Assembly (NCBI RefSeq): GCF_016807185.1
Contig: NZ_JAEVYN010000001.1
Span: 310,001-374,000 of the forward strand
Reading direction: 5' to 3'
Source of the DNA: Leptolyngbya sp. Cla-17
GTDB lineage: Bacteria > Cyanobacteriota > Cyanobacteriia > Leptolyngbyales > Leptolyngbyaceae
DNA: 64,000 bases
The notes beneath the pieces are model-generated. The model was given only the letters and a program-made list of their open reading frames with translations, searched no databases and was not told the origin of the DNA. A program made the position numbers and the translations under genes. Numbering within the stretch: position 1 is the stretch's first letter; every line of letters starts with the position of its first letter. Of this stretch, positions 17,852 through 26,608 are shown in pieces.

Positions 17852-18475
17852 ATGAACTTCTGGGATATTGAGGTTGGGGCAATTTCCTTAAATCCAGAAA
17901 CCTATCGGTACGTTGTGCAATCGCCTTCCAGCGGACTCATATCCCTAGGAGTGCTGCTGATATCTGGTTTATCTGAAGCGATCGCCCAAGGAATTGTGCT
18001 ATTTGTCAATCGAGTGAAACCGATACGTTTCGTGCTGAGTTTAGCGATCGCATCGATTTTGTTCGTCTTCGGCTTTTTGTTTTGGGCGGGTAGCACCTGG
18101 ATCGTTCTCAAAATCTTTTTAAACAACCGTGCTCCCTTCGCCCAACTTCTGATCACCCTGGCTATCTCCTTTGCGCCCAAAGTTTTTAGCGTTTTTATTG
18201 CTTTGCCTTATCTAGGGGTGCCGATCTCTATCGTCCTTTCAATTTGGAGCTTTCTCGCGTTTTTAGTCGGCATCCAAGCCACGCTTGGTTTAGGTTTGTG
18301 GCAAGGGTTTTGGTGCGGCGTGTTGGGTTGGGCAGTGCTGCAACTGCTGCAACGTACGGTAGGGCGACCCGTTGCCAACATAGGACACTGGATTCGCAAT
18401 TCCGTCGCGGGAGTGCCTCTGGTCACTAACTTGAAAGATCTAGAACGTATCATTGCACAGGGGCGGCGATCGTGA
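17852..18475 (+). CDS. Polytopic membrane protein of unknown function
   Basis: The 207-residue protein has about four hydrophobic segments (LISLGVLLISGLSEAIAQGI, FVLSLAIASILFVFGFLFWA, LLITLAISFAPKVFSVFIAL, VLSIWSFLAFLVGIQATLGL). The arrangement is reminiscent of Yip1-type membrane proteins, but I cannot assign a family. Its stop overlaps the GTG start of the next gene by four bases (GTGA), which indicates translational coupling. The two proteins probably work together at the membrane. Confidence 0.7.
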   Translation: MNFWDIEVGAISLNPETYRYVVQSPSSGLISLGVLLISGLSEAIAQGIVLFVNRVKPIRFVLSLAIASILFVFGFLFWAGSTWIVLKIFLNNRAPFAQLLITLAISFAPKVFSVFIALPYLGVPISIVLSIWSFLAFLVGIQATLGLGLWQGFWCGVLGWAVLQLLQRTVGRPVANIGHWIRNSVAGVPLVTNLKDLERIIAQGRRS

Positions 18476-21400
18476 GCAACCGTAAAGTCTTGCGCTTGAT
18501 TGGGCTAGGTTTGGCGGCTCTAGTACTTACCTTGGTTATAGGATTTAGCACTGTGGTTCAAGGCCTTTGGCTAGCGATAACCCTGACCCTAACTGGCTTA
18601 GTCGCAACCTGGAACTTTTCCTTACAAATTATTTTTATTCTGCTTACAACACTTGTGTTTGCCGGATTGCTGGTGCCGTTGGAAGCGTTGGGTTGGTGGG
18701 CAGGCTGGTATGACGATGACTTAGATATTGCAATCAACCCTGGCACTTTAGAAGAGCCAGTTCCTGCAAATACTGACATTCGCAAGTACGTGATCTATCT
18801 AGATGGAATCTGTCAATCGCAATCTGAATATCTGCCAGAAGTGGAGCTTTTTTTAGATGAGCTAGCTGCCGCCCTACCGTCCGACATCGCCATCATTCGT
18901 GGCTTGATGCCCTACACCGTCTTCAATAAGCCATTAACCGAAGATCGATGGCTATCGTTTCTCTGGCGCAAAGCCGATCACTATCAAATGACGGCTTCCG
19001 GTGGCATCTTGGGAGCGTTAATTGGAGCAACAATCAACATTCGCAACACGTTGATCGTCAGTGTGGCAGGAGATCAACGCTATGGACCGATCTACAACCA
19101 AGCCACTGCCCAAATGATTTACGACAGCCTGATTCATCATGGCTATTGGCGGGGGTGCGGCATACCCGTGACCCTTCTGGGATACAGCGGTGGTGGACAA
19201 ATGGCGGCGGGTGCGGCTCCTTATGTAAAACGGGCACTACAAGCCCCAATCGAGCTGGTATCTTTGGCAGGGGTCATTAGCGGCAATCATAACCTGCTGG
19301 CTGTGGAGCATCTCTACCACATCGTCGGTGACAAAGATCTAGTCGAGAAAGAAGGTCCAATCCTGTTTCCCCGCCGCTGGAAGCTGTTCTTTTTGTCTTA
19401 CTGGAATCGGGCAAAAGCTCGCGGCAAAATTAGTTTCATTTCACTCGGTCCCGTGGGACACAACGCTGCCAATGGTCCCTATGGAGCAGAAGCACGGTTG
19501 CCAGACGGGCGCACTCATTTGCAGCAAACAGTTGAAGTGATTTCTGGCATTCTTCAGGGTTCGTCGTCGGTGGTGTCTACGGCTAGGGCGGCAACGCCTG
19601 GTAATTACGAGGTGTACCAGCAAGCAGCCTTTAACCGACCGGAGTTTTATCCACTGAATCAAACAGTTGACTCCGATCGCTATCAGGCGATCGCGCCCTG
19701 GATTGGACGGCTCATTCTCCCCAGCCTTCAAGAGCGTTACACCCTACGAGGAGTTTGGTTTGAAGTACACCACGCCCCAACCGAGTATCAGCATTTGATC
19801 GGCAAAGTCGTCCCCCTTTGCTGGAGTACTGATTCCACAACTCAGCGATTTGTGAAAACGGTCACTAAGGCGGTGCATTTTAGCCAAGAAGCTGAAGATA
19901 GCCAGCGGCAGGGAGTGATTCACCCCGATCGCCTCAACCATTGGCAGCAGGTTGATCCCCTAGAGTCATTGGCAGGTGCAAGACCCAACGATGATGTAAT
20001 CGTGGCGCTAACTGACTTGGTAGAAGTGCAGGAAATAGAAGCCCATAGTCAAGACCAAACACCTTATGTGCTGCGGATCAACCGAGAACCGTTGCAAATT
20101 ACTGGGCGTTACTATGCGTTAGTCAAAATTCTTCAGGTTGCTGAGATTCAAGCACAGGCAGCAACAGAAACACTAACTGCAACCGAATCACCTTCAGCCC
20201 CCACTCTTGCCGCGCCTCTCACTCTTCACACCTCTCGGCTGTTTCGGGTGGCTCACTACGATCGCTTAACGGGTCAATTTGACGGCGGTGAAGAAATCAT
20301 TGCTTTTCCTCAAGTCGCTTTAGCCAAAGCCTACGGCAGTTATCCATCCACCACTCACGACATTGAAAAAACGCTGCTAAATGAAACGGGGTGGTATGTT
20401 TACGGCGCAAAAGATGCCAATGGAGTGTTTGTTGTGCAGGCGATCGCGCCTCGTGCTCTTTTCCGTCTCTGCCCAGATCAAGTCATAGTCGGTAAACAGG
20501 ACTCCTGGCACTATTTAAAGAAACAGGCTTGGCAGGTCAAAGGCGAGAAAGGACAGATTCGATCGGTGATGTTGATAGGCGACAGGAATCAAGGGGCAGA
20601 GGATTCCAGACCCAACCACTTCCCGAAATCTGAAATCCAAAACCCGGAACCGTCCTTTCCCACTGCCCACTCCGAACTCCAAAACCAGAACCTGTGGAGC
20701 GAAGGCGATCGCGCGCTTGTTCTGCATGTTTACGGCGGAATTGGCGGTAAAAACCGAGAACCTGCCGCAAAGACACCCATCTTCTTCGGGCATTTTGCCT
20801 ATGGCATAGCAACCGTGATCCGGGAGCCTTTGGCGGATGAACTCATGTTTGATATTCAGTACTATCAGGTTTATTCCCACAACATTGATGGCATTGCAGC
20901 CGGAAAATTCGCGTGGCATCGGTTTATGGGCGATCGCCAAGTGGGTTGGTTAGGAACTCGCCCTGTTTGCGATGTGTTGATCAAACTGGACTCGTTTACT
21001 GGGGCGTTTAACGTCTACGGCAGGCAATACTCTGTCTTAAACGTGCTGCTGTATGAGCTTGAAGTGATGATTGCTCGATACCGAATTGGCGATGGTACGG
21101 GTGGAACCTATGTGGGTCCGGCTCACAATTGCTCTCAGGATTCTAATCAAGCCCTATATGCTGCACTCAAACGAGTCCGCAATGCGATCGAATCTGATCC
21201 TAAATTTGTGGAAGAACTGCAAGATGAACCCGGCGAGGCAGAACAGTTTGCACAACTGGTCAAGCTGACGGAAGGAATTCGGCGAGAACTGCTGCCCTGG
21301 GGTTCTGCTCGTGCTGATTGGCAAAACAATGAATTTACTTTGGGGATTAGCCCGGAGGAAGACTTTTTTCAGGGAGTATCGGTGGGTTTACGAAGCTGGC

Positions 21401-21549
21401 GAACCCTGTTGCCTCGTCTTGCTAGTGAAGCGATCGCAAAACAATTTCTCGATCAAGGCGCCACCATCTGGGTGTTGCGAACCAACCAAATCGGCGGCGA
21501 TGCTCCCGACATTGAACCCATCGCTCCAACGCCACTGGGCTGGTTGTAA
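18472..21549 (+). CDS. Large membrane-anchored protein with alpha/beta-hydrolase-like motif
   Basis: The 1025-residue protein starts at GTG inside the previous stop. Three N-terminal hydrophobic segments (to about residue 75) are followed by a soluble body. Residues near 240 read VTLLGYSGGGQMAAGA, a nucleophile elbow (GxSxG) like that of serine hydrolases. Later GPVGHNAANGPYG could supply the His. The C-terminal half has no motif I know. Codons at 20585-20703 encode a low-complexity insert that looks acquired. The protein resembles large cyanobacterial hypotheticals. Function unknown; serine hydrolase activity is only an inference. Confidence 0.65.
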   Translation: MSNRKVLRLIGLGLAALVLTLVIGFSTVVQGLWLAITLTLTGLVATWNFSLQIIFILLTTLVFAGLLVPLEALGWWAGWYDDDLDIAINPGTLEEPVPANTDIRKYVIYLDGICQSQSEYLPEVELFLDELAAALPSDIAIIRGLMPYTVFNKPLTEDRWLSFLWRKADHYQMTASGGILGALIGATINIRNTLIVSVAGDQRYGPIYNQATAQMIYDSLIHHGYWRGCGIPVTLLGYSGGGQMAAGAAPYVKRALQAPIELVSLAGVISGNHNLLAVEHLYHIVGDKDLVEKEGPILFPRRWKLFFLSYWNRAKARGKISFISLGPVGHNAANGPYGAEARLPDGRTHLQQTVEVISGILQGSSSVVSTARAATPGNYEVYQQAAFNRPEFYPLNQTVDSDRYQAIAPWIGRLILPSLQERYTLRGVWFEVHHAPTEYQHLIGKVVPLCWSTDSTTQRFVKTVTKAVHFSQEAEDSQRQGVIHPDRLNHWQQVDPLESLAGARPNDDVIVALTDLVEVQEIEAHSQDQTPYVLRINREPLQITGRYYALVKILQVAEIQAQAATETLTATESPSAPTLAAPLTLHTSRLFRVAHYDRLTGQFDGGEEIIAFPQVALAKAYGSYPSTTHDIEKTLLNETGWYVYGAKDANGVFVVQAIAPRALFRLCPDQVIVGKQDSWHYLKKQAWQVKGEKGQIRSVMLIGDRNQGAEDSRPNHFPKSEIQNPEPSFPTAHSELQNQNLWSEGDRALVLHVYGGIGGKNREPAAKTPIFFGHFAYGIATVIREPLADELMFDIQYYQVYSHNIDGIAAGKFAWHRFMGDRQVGWLGTRPVCDVLIKLDSFTGAFNVYGRQYSVLNVLLYELEVMIARYRIGDGTGGTYVGPAHNCSQDSNQALYAALKRVRNAIESDPKFVEELQDEPGEAEQFAQLVKLTEGIRRELLPWGSARADWQNNEFTLGISPEEDFFQGVSVGLRSWRTLLPRLASEAIAKQFLDQGATIWVLRTNQIGGDAPDIEPIAPTPLGWL
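20585..20703 (+). repeat. Low-complexity insert inside the 1025-residue protein
   Basis: The stretch carries degenerate short tandem units like ATCTGAAATCC, CCAAAACCC and CTCCAAAACC, typical of short tandemly repeated sequences dispersed in cyanobacterial genomes. It stays in frame and encodes a Pro/Asn/Ser-rich loop (about residues 705-744) between two ordered segments. Similar text occurs between genes near 2300 and 63070. Confidence 0.5.
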
Positions 21550-21586
21550 AACGCTTAATCTATAAAAATTTAGTTTACAGCGAATT

Positions 21587-22150
21587 TCAAGTGAATAGAC
21601 CGCAGTGATTGAACCAGCCGAGCGCGTCATCTTCGGTGATGTAGTTGAGCACTTCAGTCATGGCTTGGTCGAGGGCTTGATAAGTACGAGCTGCTTTGGA
21701 ACGCAAGAACTGCTTGAGTTTTGACCAACACAACTCAATGGGAGATAAGTCTGGGGAGTAAGGGGGTAAGAAGACCACCTGTGCTCCCACCGCTTCAATG
21801 GCAGCGCGGACCGAGTGGGCATGATGTACTTTGAGGTTGTCCATGACCACAATTGCCCCTATCCATAATTGTGGGACTAACACATCGTTGACGTAGCTTA
21901 AAAATGCTGCCGTATCCACACTGCCCTCCAGGGTCATAGAGGCAATCAACCCATCCAGACTCAATGCTCCAATGAGTGAAACGTTTGTGCCCCGATTGCG
22001 AGGCACTGCATCGACTGCTCGTTGGCCTCGTAAAGCCCGTGCAAACAAGCGCACCATGCCTAGATGAATGCCGGCTTCGTCAATGAACACCAAGTTGCGC
22101 ACATCCACCTGCTCTAACCAGCAACGGTACTCATCTCGCTGCCCCCGCAC
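21587..22150 (-). CDS. IS630 transposase, catalytic ORF (OrfB)
   Basis: The 187 residues hold the DDE catalytic triad: Asp in VFIDEAGIHLG, Asp in VVMDNLKVHHAH and Glu in PYSPDLSPIELCWSKLK. The open frame continues upstream without its own good ribosome-binding site to the A8 run shared with OrfA, so it is normally made as the C-terminal half of a fused transposase. The GTG at 22150 is only a formal start. Confidence 0.88.
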   Translation of the reverse strand: MRGQRDEYRCWLEQVDVRNLVFIDEAGIHLGMVRLFARALRGQRAVDAVPRNRGTNVSLIGALSLDGLIASMTLEGSVDTAAFLSYVNDVLVPQLWIGAIVVMDNLKVHHAHSVRAAIEAVGAQVVFLPPYSPDLSPIELCWSKLKQFLRSKAARTYQALDQAMTEVLNYITEDDALGWFNHCGLFT

Positions 22151-22166
22151 TCTAGGAGAATCTTGC

Positions 22167-22535
22167 TCACTGGCGTACAGTGTTTTTTTTACGGGGTAGC
22201 CTCAAGCGTTGCAGTGCTCGACACATGGTAGGCTGACTCACTTTAATTCCTTGATGCGCTTCTAATTGTTCACACAATTCGTCTAGATGGATGTCAGGTT
22301 TGTGCTCAACCCACCTTTGCACTAGCTTCAATAGTTCTCCATCTATCGTGGGAGCAAGCGTTGCTCCCCTCGGTTTAGCTTCTTTTTGTCCACTGCTGCG
22401 GTATCGACGCAACACTCGTTTGACAAAACTTTCACTCACTTTGAATCGTTCGGCCAGTTGAGCTTGGGTTCCTTCTTTCGCCGTCCAAGCATCAATCACA
22501 CGAGTCCGTAAGTCAGTAGAGTAAGCGACGGGCAT
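22167..22535 (-). CDS. IS630 transposase, N-terminal ORF (OrfA)
   Basis: The 122 residues (MPVAYSTDLRTRVIDAW...) form the helix-turn-helix DNA-binding part of an IS630 transposase. The frame ends just after CGT AAA AAA AAC. An A8 run (22183-22190 on the plus strand as T8) lies where the reading frame must move by +1 (or -2) to join OrfB, giving KKTLYASEQDSPR. The full fused protein is expected through frameshifting or transcript slippage on the A run. Confidence 0.88.
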   Translation of the reverse strand: MPVAYSTDLRTRVIDAWTAKEGTQAQLAERFKVSESFVKRVLRRYRSSGQKEAKPRGATLAPTIDGELLKLVQRWVEHKPDIHLDELCEQLEAHQGIKVSQPTMCRALQRLRLPRKKNTVRQ

Positions 22536-22709
22536 TTTACAAACCGGGTAGTTTATCTACGTCATATCATACCAACAAAGGGCTGATTACCTGAAAATTG
22601 CTGTAAGGCTGAAACCAGCGGTGACAGGCAAATTTAAACTCAGCAAATGCAGCTCTCAACCATTCGCTGCATTTTAATTATTAGACCTTCTTACGATATG
22701 CACCAACTT

Positions 22710-24176
22710 TTAGGGTGTTGAGGATAGCACCAGGTTTACTGAATTAGTGGCATTTCGGCGAAGTTTTACTCGTTCTCCGATATTAATTTGATCGTACTCT
22801 TCGCAAGGCAACTCCCATGATCCTGACATTGATTCAGGGTTCTCAAACCAACTACTTTGAATAGCAAAGGCACCTTTTAGGCGACAGATCATGCGGGTTG
22901 CTGAAATCCGCTGTGGGGGTAACTGGGCTAGCTTTACAGCTGTACTCCGTGGAGAATCGTTCCGCCCTGTTCGCCTATGGGTCTGTCTGTCAACCCACTC
23001 ACTCACACGATAAGTCACCCAAGTATCTTGAACTGGAACACTCACCATAATCGGTTCTTGTACAGGAACTATACGGGTTTTATAGACTGGAACAGAGTGC
23101 GTACGTGGTATTTGCCGGGTGCTGTAAACCGGGACAGAGCGCGTACGTAGTACTTGCCGAGTGTTATAAACCGGGACAGAGCGCGTACGTGGTACTTGCC
23201 GAGTGCTATAAACCGAGATGCTTTTACAACTGCGTTGACCAATGCCGTTTCCTCTGGAAATCGTTGTGCAGTTTTCCTCAGAGCCAGATCGATAATGTTC
23301 TGATTCGTAGTAGGTTTCGGTATGAGTACCAGATTGATAACGCTCTGACTCGGTGTAGGTCTCAGTACGAGTGCCACTTTGGTATTGTTCTGGTTCGTAG
23401 TAAGTTTCGGTACGAGTGGCACTTTGGTATTGCTTCTCAACCATTAGTGTCCTCAAACCTCGCTGTTCTTGGCGAGTTCCCCGTTGTCTCCTTTCCGATT
23501 TTACAACAGAGGCACCCGTGGGCATTGAGGTACGCCACGATTGTCTAGTAAATGTTTTCTGTTCTTGGACATCTATTTCGGCTGTCCATTGCAAGTCAGT
23601 GACTTGAACTTGCAGTATAGCTGGATCGTTCATCTGAGACCAGATAGAACTTCCCCAAAAGCCACTAGCAAGCGTCAGACCTGTGAGACTACCAACTAAC
23701 CATCTTGAGTGCTTGTTTTTGTTGCGCGATCGCGGCTGCACAGAATTGCTAGAGTCGCTCGTTGGGCTATTTCCCCGAAATTCAATAGTTTTGCCTACTT
23801 CAACTGATTTCGGTGCTTGCTGATCCGTTGCTTGATGCCCAGTAATGCCACCAACTTCTGAGACTTGATAGCTATCACAGTTGCCACACTGTAGTAGGTG
23901 AGCTGATAAGCCAGTATCTTCGTTGACAGCAGCGCAAACCTTGCAAACCCAAAACGGCTTACGGTTAAATAAATGGGGGTCGGTAATGAGCTGGCTATCT
24001 GGTGCTTCATACAGTTCGATGTCTTCCACCCGCCAATACAAGCAATTCGGACAACGGTTACTCTGTGAATTAAAAACTGCACTGATGTGGTTTTGACCAC
24101 ACTTTGGACAATCCCAAAACAGTTCAATGTACTCAACAGTGTCCATGCTGATCTGTATAAAATTGCAAAGTGACAT
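22710..24176 (-). CDS. Zinc-ribbon membrane protein with two 14-residue repeat families
   Basis: The 488 residues start with two zinc ribbons (CPKCGQNH with CPNC, then CKVC with CGNC; to about residue 100), then a low-complexity linker and one membrane segment (WLVGSLTGLTLASGFWGSSIW). Beyond the membrane lie two tandem repeat arrays of 14 residues. The first is QYQSGTRTETYYEPE-like with 3-4 units; the second is SVPVYNTRQVPRTR-like with four units. The 42-bp periodicity is also clear in DNA. The Met at 24146 (MDTVEYIELFWDCPKC) may be the true start. I recognise no function; a sensor or envelope scaffold is possible. Confidence 0.7.
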   Translation of the reverse strand: MSLCNFIQISMDTVEYIELFWDCPKCGQNHISAVFNSQSNRCPNCLYWRVEDIELYEAPDSQLITDPHLFNRKPFWVCKVCAAVNEDTGLSAHLLQCGNCDSYQVSEVGGITGHQATDQQAPKSVEVGKTIEFRGNSPTSDSSNSVQPRSRNKNKHSRWLVGSLTGLTLASGFWGSSIWSQMNDPAILQVQVTDLQWTAEIDVQEQKTFTRQSWRTSMPTGASVVKSERRQRGTRQEQRGLRTLMVEKQYQSATRTETYYEPEQYQSGTRTETYTESERYQSGTHTETYYESEHYRSGSEENCTTISRGNGIGQRSCKSISVYSTRQVPRTRSVPVYNTRQVLRTRSVPVYSTRQIPRTHSVPVYKTRIVPVQEPIMVSVPVQDTWVTYRVSEWVDRQTHRRTGRNDSPRSTAVKLAQLPPQRISATRMICRLKGAFAIQSSWFENPESMSGSWELPCEEYDQINIGERVKLRRNATNSVNLVLSSTP

Positions 24177-24361
24177 CTCACGTATGCTTCTACAATTCGA
24201 TTACCTCTCACTACGGAAAAGCAACGAGACTTTAGATTTAACACCTTGTTATGTAGATTTTTCTCGGCATTAAGAAAATAATTGGGTATTCTGATTCGGA
24301 ATCGGCAACTCTGTATATGGGTTGCCATCAACCTCGACCAAAAACAGAGAGCACAATTAAT

Positions 24362-24400
24362 CTACTCAATGTCCTGACTGGCAAGGGAAGTGGGCAACCC
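24362..24400 (-). pseudogene. Duplicated 3' tail of a PNPOx-like gene
   Basis: The minus strand reads GLPTSLASQDIE then stop, nearly the same as the end of the PNPOx-like protein at 24980 (GLPTPLASQGID, stop). About 33 bases match with two differences. Only the tail survives; nothing upstream of it in the same frame resembles the rest of that protein. The cupin gene lies between the two copies. The remaining gap 24177-24480 shows no other gene. Confidence 0.6.
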
Positions 24401-24480
24401 CTCTGGGCGGACGATTGAGCAGATGCAAGTCCCGATTACATCACCCACAGTCTAATCTTTCGTTCTGCTCCTACGGCTTG

Positions 24481-24888
24481 TTATCCAGGATCATTTTTAT
24501 TTGGGGAATAAATCTGAACGCTCTCTTGCTCATTTGGGTCATTGCGAGACACGATTGCTAGGGCAGATTCACTATCACTAAGGTTTCGGGGTTGATGAGG
24601 TACACCTGCCGGGATGAAGATAAAATCGCCTTCCTCATTCACAATTGACTTTGTTAGGTTTTCACCATACAAAGTCTCCACTTTGCCTTTCAGTAAATAT
24701 ATTGCGGTCTCAAAGCCTTGGTGGAAATGTGGTTCTGCTTTAGCACCTGGCGGTATTACTACCATGTTCATCGATATACCTTTAGCACCCGCCGTCAATG
24801 CAGATATACCAACATAATTTGGTAGTTTCTGAAGCGTGTTTATAGTCATTTCCGGTCTTACGGTAACTATATCTTTGTCTAAATTCAT
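24481..24888 (-). CDS. Cupin-domain protein
   Basis: About 135 residues. The cupin metal motif is visible as GAKAEPHFHQGFETAIYLLKG and the second motif as GDFIFIPAGVPHQPRN. The single double-stranded beta-helix barrel would bind a metal ion. Small stand-alone cupins act as isomerases, dioxygenases or ligand sensors; which one applies here is not visible. I start at the ATG opening MNLDKDIV, which has TTGGAG six bases upstream; the frame is open for 46 more codons but that part overlaps the neighbouring gene's end. Confidence 0.82.
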   Translation of the reverse strand: MNLDKDIVTVRPEMTINTLQKLPNYVGISALTAGAKGISMNMVVIPPGAKAEPHFHQGFETAIYLLKGKVETLYGENLTKSIVNEEGDFIFIPAGVPHQPRNLSDSESALAIVSRNDPNEQESVQIYSPNKNDPG

Positions 24889-24979
24889 GTTTAACTCCAA
24901 TTTGACTTTGTAAGTGATTAGATTTTTGCTACCCACATATACTCGTGGAGCGCGATCGCACGGTTGACCATTTCCCCTA

Positions 24980-25540
24980 TTAATCAATGCCCTGACTGGC
25001 AAGGGGAGTGGGCAATCCATCCACACTGACGGAATTTTTTTGCTGACGATAGTCTTGCAATCCAGCTTCTCCCTTTCTGGTTGCCCAGTCTACCAACAGC
25101 GATCGCTGGTCTTGCAGTTCATACAGCGGTACGCCCAAACCACAAGAGGTTTGCACCCGGTCAATCTCTGCCACAATAATTTGGCGCGCACCGGGTATGG
25201 GAGAGAAAAGTGAATAGAACTCTTGCCAATCTGAAGCATGAGGCAGCACAACGCGTCCTTGACCGTAAAGCCGCAAAATTAGGGGTGGTTCCTGAAAAGC
25301 GCAAAACATCAGCGTAATCCGCTCGTTTTCCAGCAGATGTGCCGATGTTTCGTTGCCACTGCCTGTCAAATCGAGGTAAGCAACTCGATTCGGTGAGATG
25401 ATCCGAAAGCTATCCAATCCTTTAGGCGAAAGGTTGACATGCCCAGCCGTACTGAGCGGGGCCGTTGCCACAAAAAACAGGAGTTGCTGACGGATAAAGT
25501 CTTGCAACTCATCAGAAATGCGATCGTATACTTTTGCCAT
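24980..25540 (-). CDS. Pyridoxamine 5'-phosphate oxidase family protein
   Basis: The 186 residues match the PNPOx-like FMN-binding split barrel: FFVATAPLSTAGHVNLSPKG near the N-terminus, then VAYLDLTGSGNETSAHLLEN and ITLMFCAFQEPPLILRLYGQG. The C-terminal PNPOx dimerisation domain of true PdxH is absent, so a flavin- or heme-utilising reductase is more likely than vitamin B6 synthesis. Its last 33 bases are duplicated 620 bases further on, past the cupin gene. A tandem 14-bp repeat lies just before the start. Confidence 0.85.
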   Translation of the reverse strand: MAKVYDRISDELQDFIRQQLLFFVATAPLSTAGHVNLSPKGLDSFRIISPNRVAYLDLTGSGNETSAHLLENERITLMFCAFQEPPLILRLYGQGRVVLPHASDWQEFYSLFSPIPGARQIIVAEIDRVQTSCGLGVPLYELQDQRSLLVDWATRKGEAGLQDYRQQKNSVSVDGLPTPLASQGID

Positions 25541-25552
25541 AGGTATCTAGAG

Positions 25553-25580
25553 TTTGATTGACAGAATTTGATTGACAGAA
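25553..25580. repeat. Tandem 14-bp repeat upstream of the PNPOx-like gene
   Basis: TTTGATTGACAGAA occurs twice head to tail with no mismatch, 12 bases upstream of the ATG of the PNPOx-like gene. The spacing places it over the likely leader or promoter, so it may be a regulator site. The rest of the gap (25581-25869) shows nothing further that I can support. Confidence 0.5.
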
Positions 25581-25869
25581 ATAGTACGTAGTGCGAAGTA
25601 AAAGACTCTTTTTTCGTATCATGAATGCCTTTGTTGACTTCCTCTGTTCTCAATCACATTCTGAAGTGCTCTCAGCCTATAATTATGCCTAATGTGATCC
25701 CACAGGGAGTCTTGTGGAAAGCTTCACTAGCGTTTCACGAATCGCAAGAGCCTTAGCGTTTTCCTAAGAATTTGTTAACCATTTCTTTTTAGGTACCCAA
25801 ATTGGCACCAAGATCGCTATGATCCTAAAGACAAGTTTGTATTGATTTTGGAAGTATTTTAAGTTGTCC

Positions 25870-26511
25870 ATGGCATCTTATGCATCCTCTACGGCAAGAG
25901 CCGAAATGAGTGAATTGCGACGACTGCGAGGTTTACTGCCTCCAGAGTTGCAGAGTTGGGTTTCCGTTGAAGCGACGACTGCTGTCAACCCCGCGCTGAT
26001 AGTCTCTGAAGAGATTGGCAAAGATGAGGTTGAAGTTCAGATTGATATGGTTAAGTGGGAGCAGCTTGCAACCGATCAGCGCAATCTGATGTTTTGGCAT
26101 GAGGTTGGACGTATTCAAAATGACACCATCCCACGAGATGGTTGGGAAATGGCTGCTCTGGCAATTGGGTTAGGTGGCGCTGTTGGAGAGTTATGGGTGC
26201 AAGATGGCTTGCTCCTTGTGCTGGCGTTGTCACTGTGCGGTGTGTCCGGCTGGCGGCTTTGGCAGAAGAATAATAATGAAAAAACTTTGCAAGAGCTAAC
26301 GGATGCAGATGAGCGAGCGATCGCCCTTGCAACTCGGTTTGGCTACACGTTACCCAATGCTTACAAAAGTTTGGGAAGTGCCCTCAAAGTGCTGATAGAG
26401 CAATCCCCGAAAAAGAAGCTACGGTCAAAATACGAAGCACGACTGAATGCCTTGAAAAAGAGCGCCGCAAAAGCTAAATCAAAGCTGAAGGAAACGGAGG
26501 AAGTTCTTTAA
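25870..26511 (+). CDS. DUF3318-like membrane-associated protein
   Basis: About 213 residues starting at ATG 25870; a TTG two codons upstream also opens the frame. The protein begins with a helical segment (MSELRRLRGLLPPELQSWV), contains RNLMFWHEVGRIQNDTIPRDGWEMAALAIGLGG, then a hydrophobic stretch LLLVLALSLCGVSGWRLW, and ends in a Lys-rich coiled region. This matches my memory of the cyanobacterial DUF3318 family. Function unknown. Confidence 0.72.
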   Translation: MASYASSTARAEMSELRRLRGLLPPELQSWVSVEATTAVNPALIVSEEIGKDEVEVQIDMVKWEQLATDQRNLMFWHEVGRIQNDTIPRDGWEMAALAIGLGGAVGELWVQDGLLLVLALSLCGVSGWRLWQKNNNEKTLQELTDADERAIALATRFGYTLPNAYKSLGSALKVLIEQSPKKKLRSKYEARLNALKKSAAKAKSKLKETEEVL

Positions 26512-26608
26512 GGAGAAGCTTTCCTCACCAAGCTAATAGCTGAAGGCCAGAAATATTGGATGGTTTTCCCTCTACTTCTGGCTTTCTCTTTCTCCACTAA
26601 TACAAGCG

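Larger units (their letters stand above)
21578..22603 (-). mobile_element. IS630-family insertion sequence (copy 1)
   Basis: The element is 1026 bp. The imperfect terminal inverted repeats begin CAGCGAATTTCA at the left and, on the other strand, CAGCAATTTTCA at the right. Both ends are bounded by TA (21576-21577 and 22604-22605), the IS630 target duplication. It holds two overlapping-frame transposase ORFs on the minus strand and sits 28 bases past the stop of the 1025-residue gene. Confidence 0.9.

Noticed and set aside
23090..23440. Regular repeats that look like a CRISPR array
   Set aside because: The period is 42 bp with no unique spacers, the repeats are degenerate and in frame, and they encode 14-residue protein repeats on the minus strand.
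23105..23548. A 147-codon plus-strand frame with tandem repeats
   Set aside because: It is the mirror of the repeat arrays of the zinc-ribbon protein; the minus-strand protein has zinc motifs and a membrane helix, this frame has none.
23795..24331. A 178-codon minus-strand frame overlapping the start of the zinc-ribbon gene
   Set aside because: It is the neighbouring frame of the CxxC-containing N-terminus and shows no recognisable domain.
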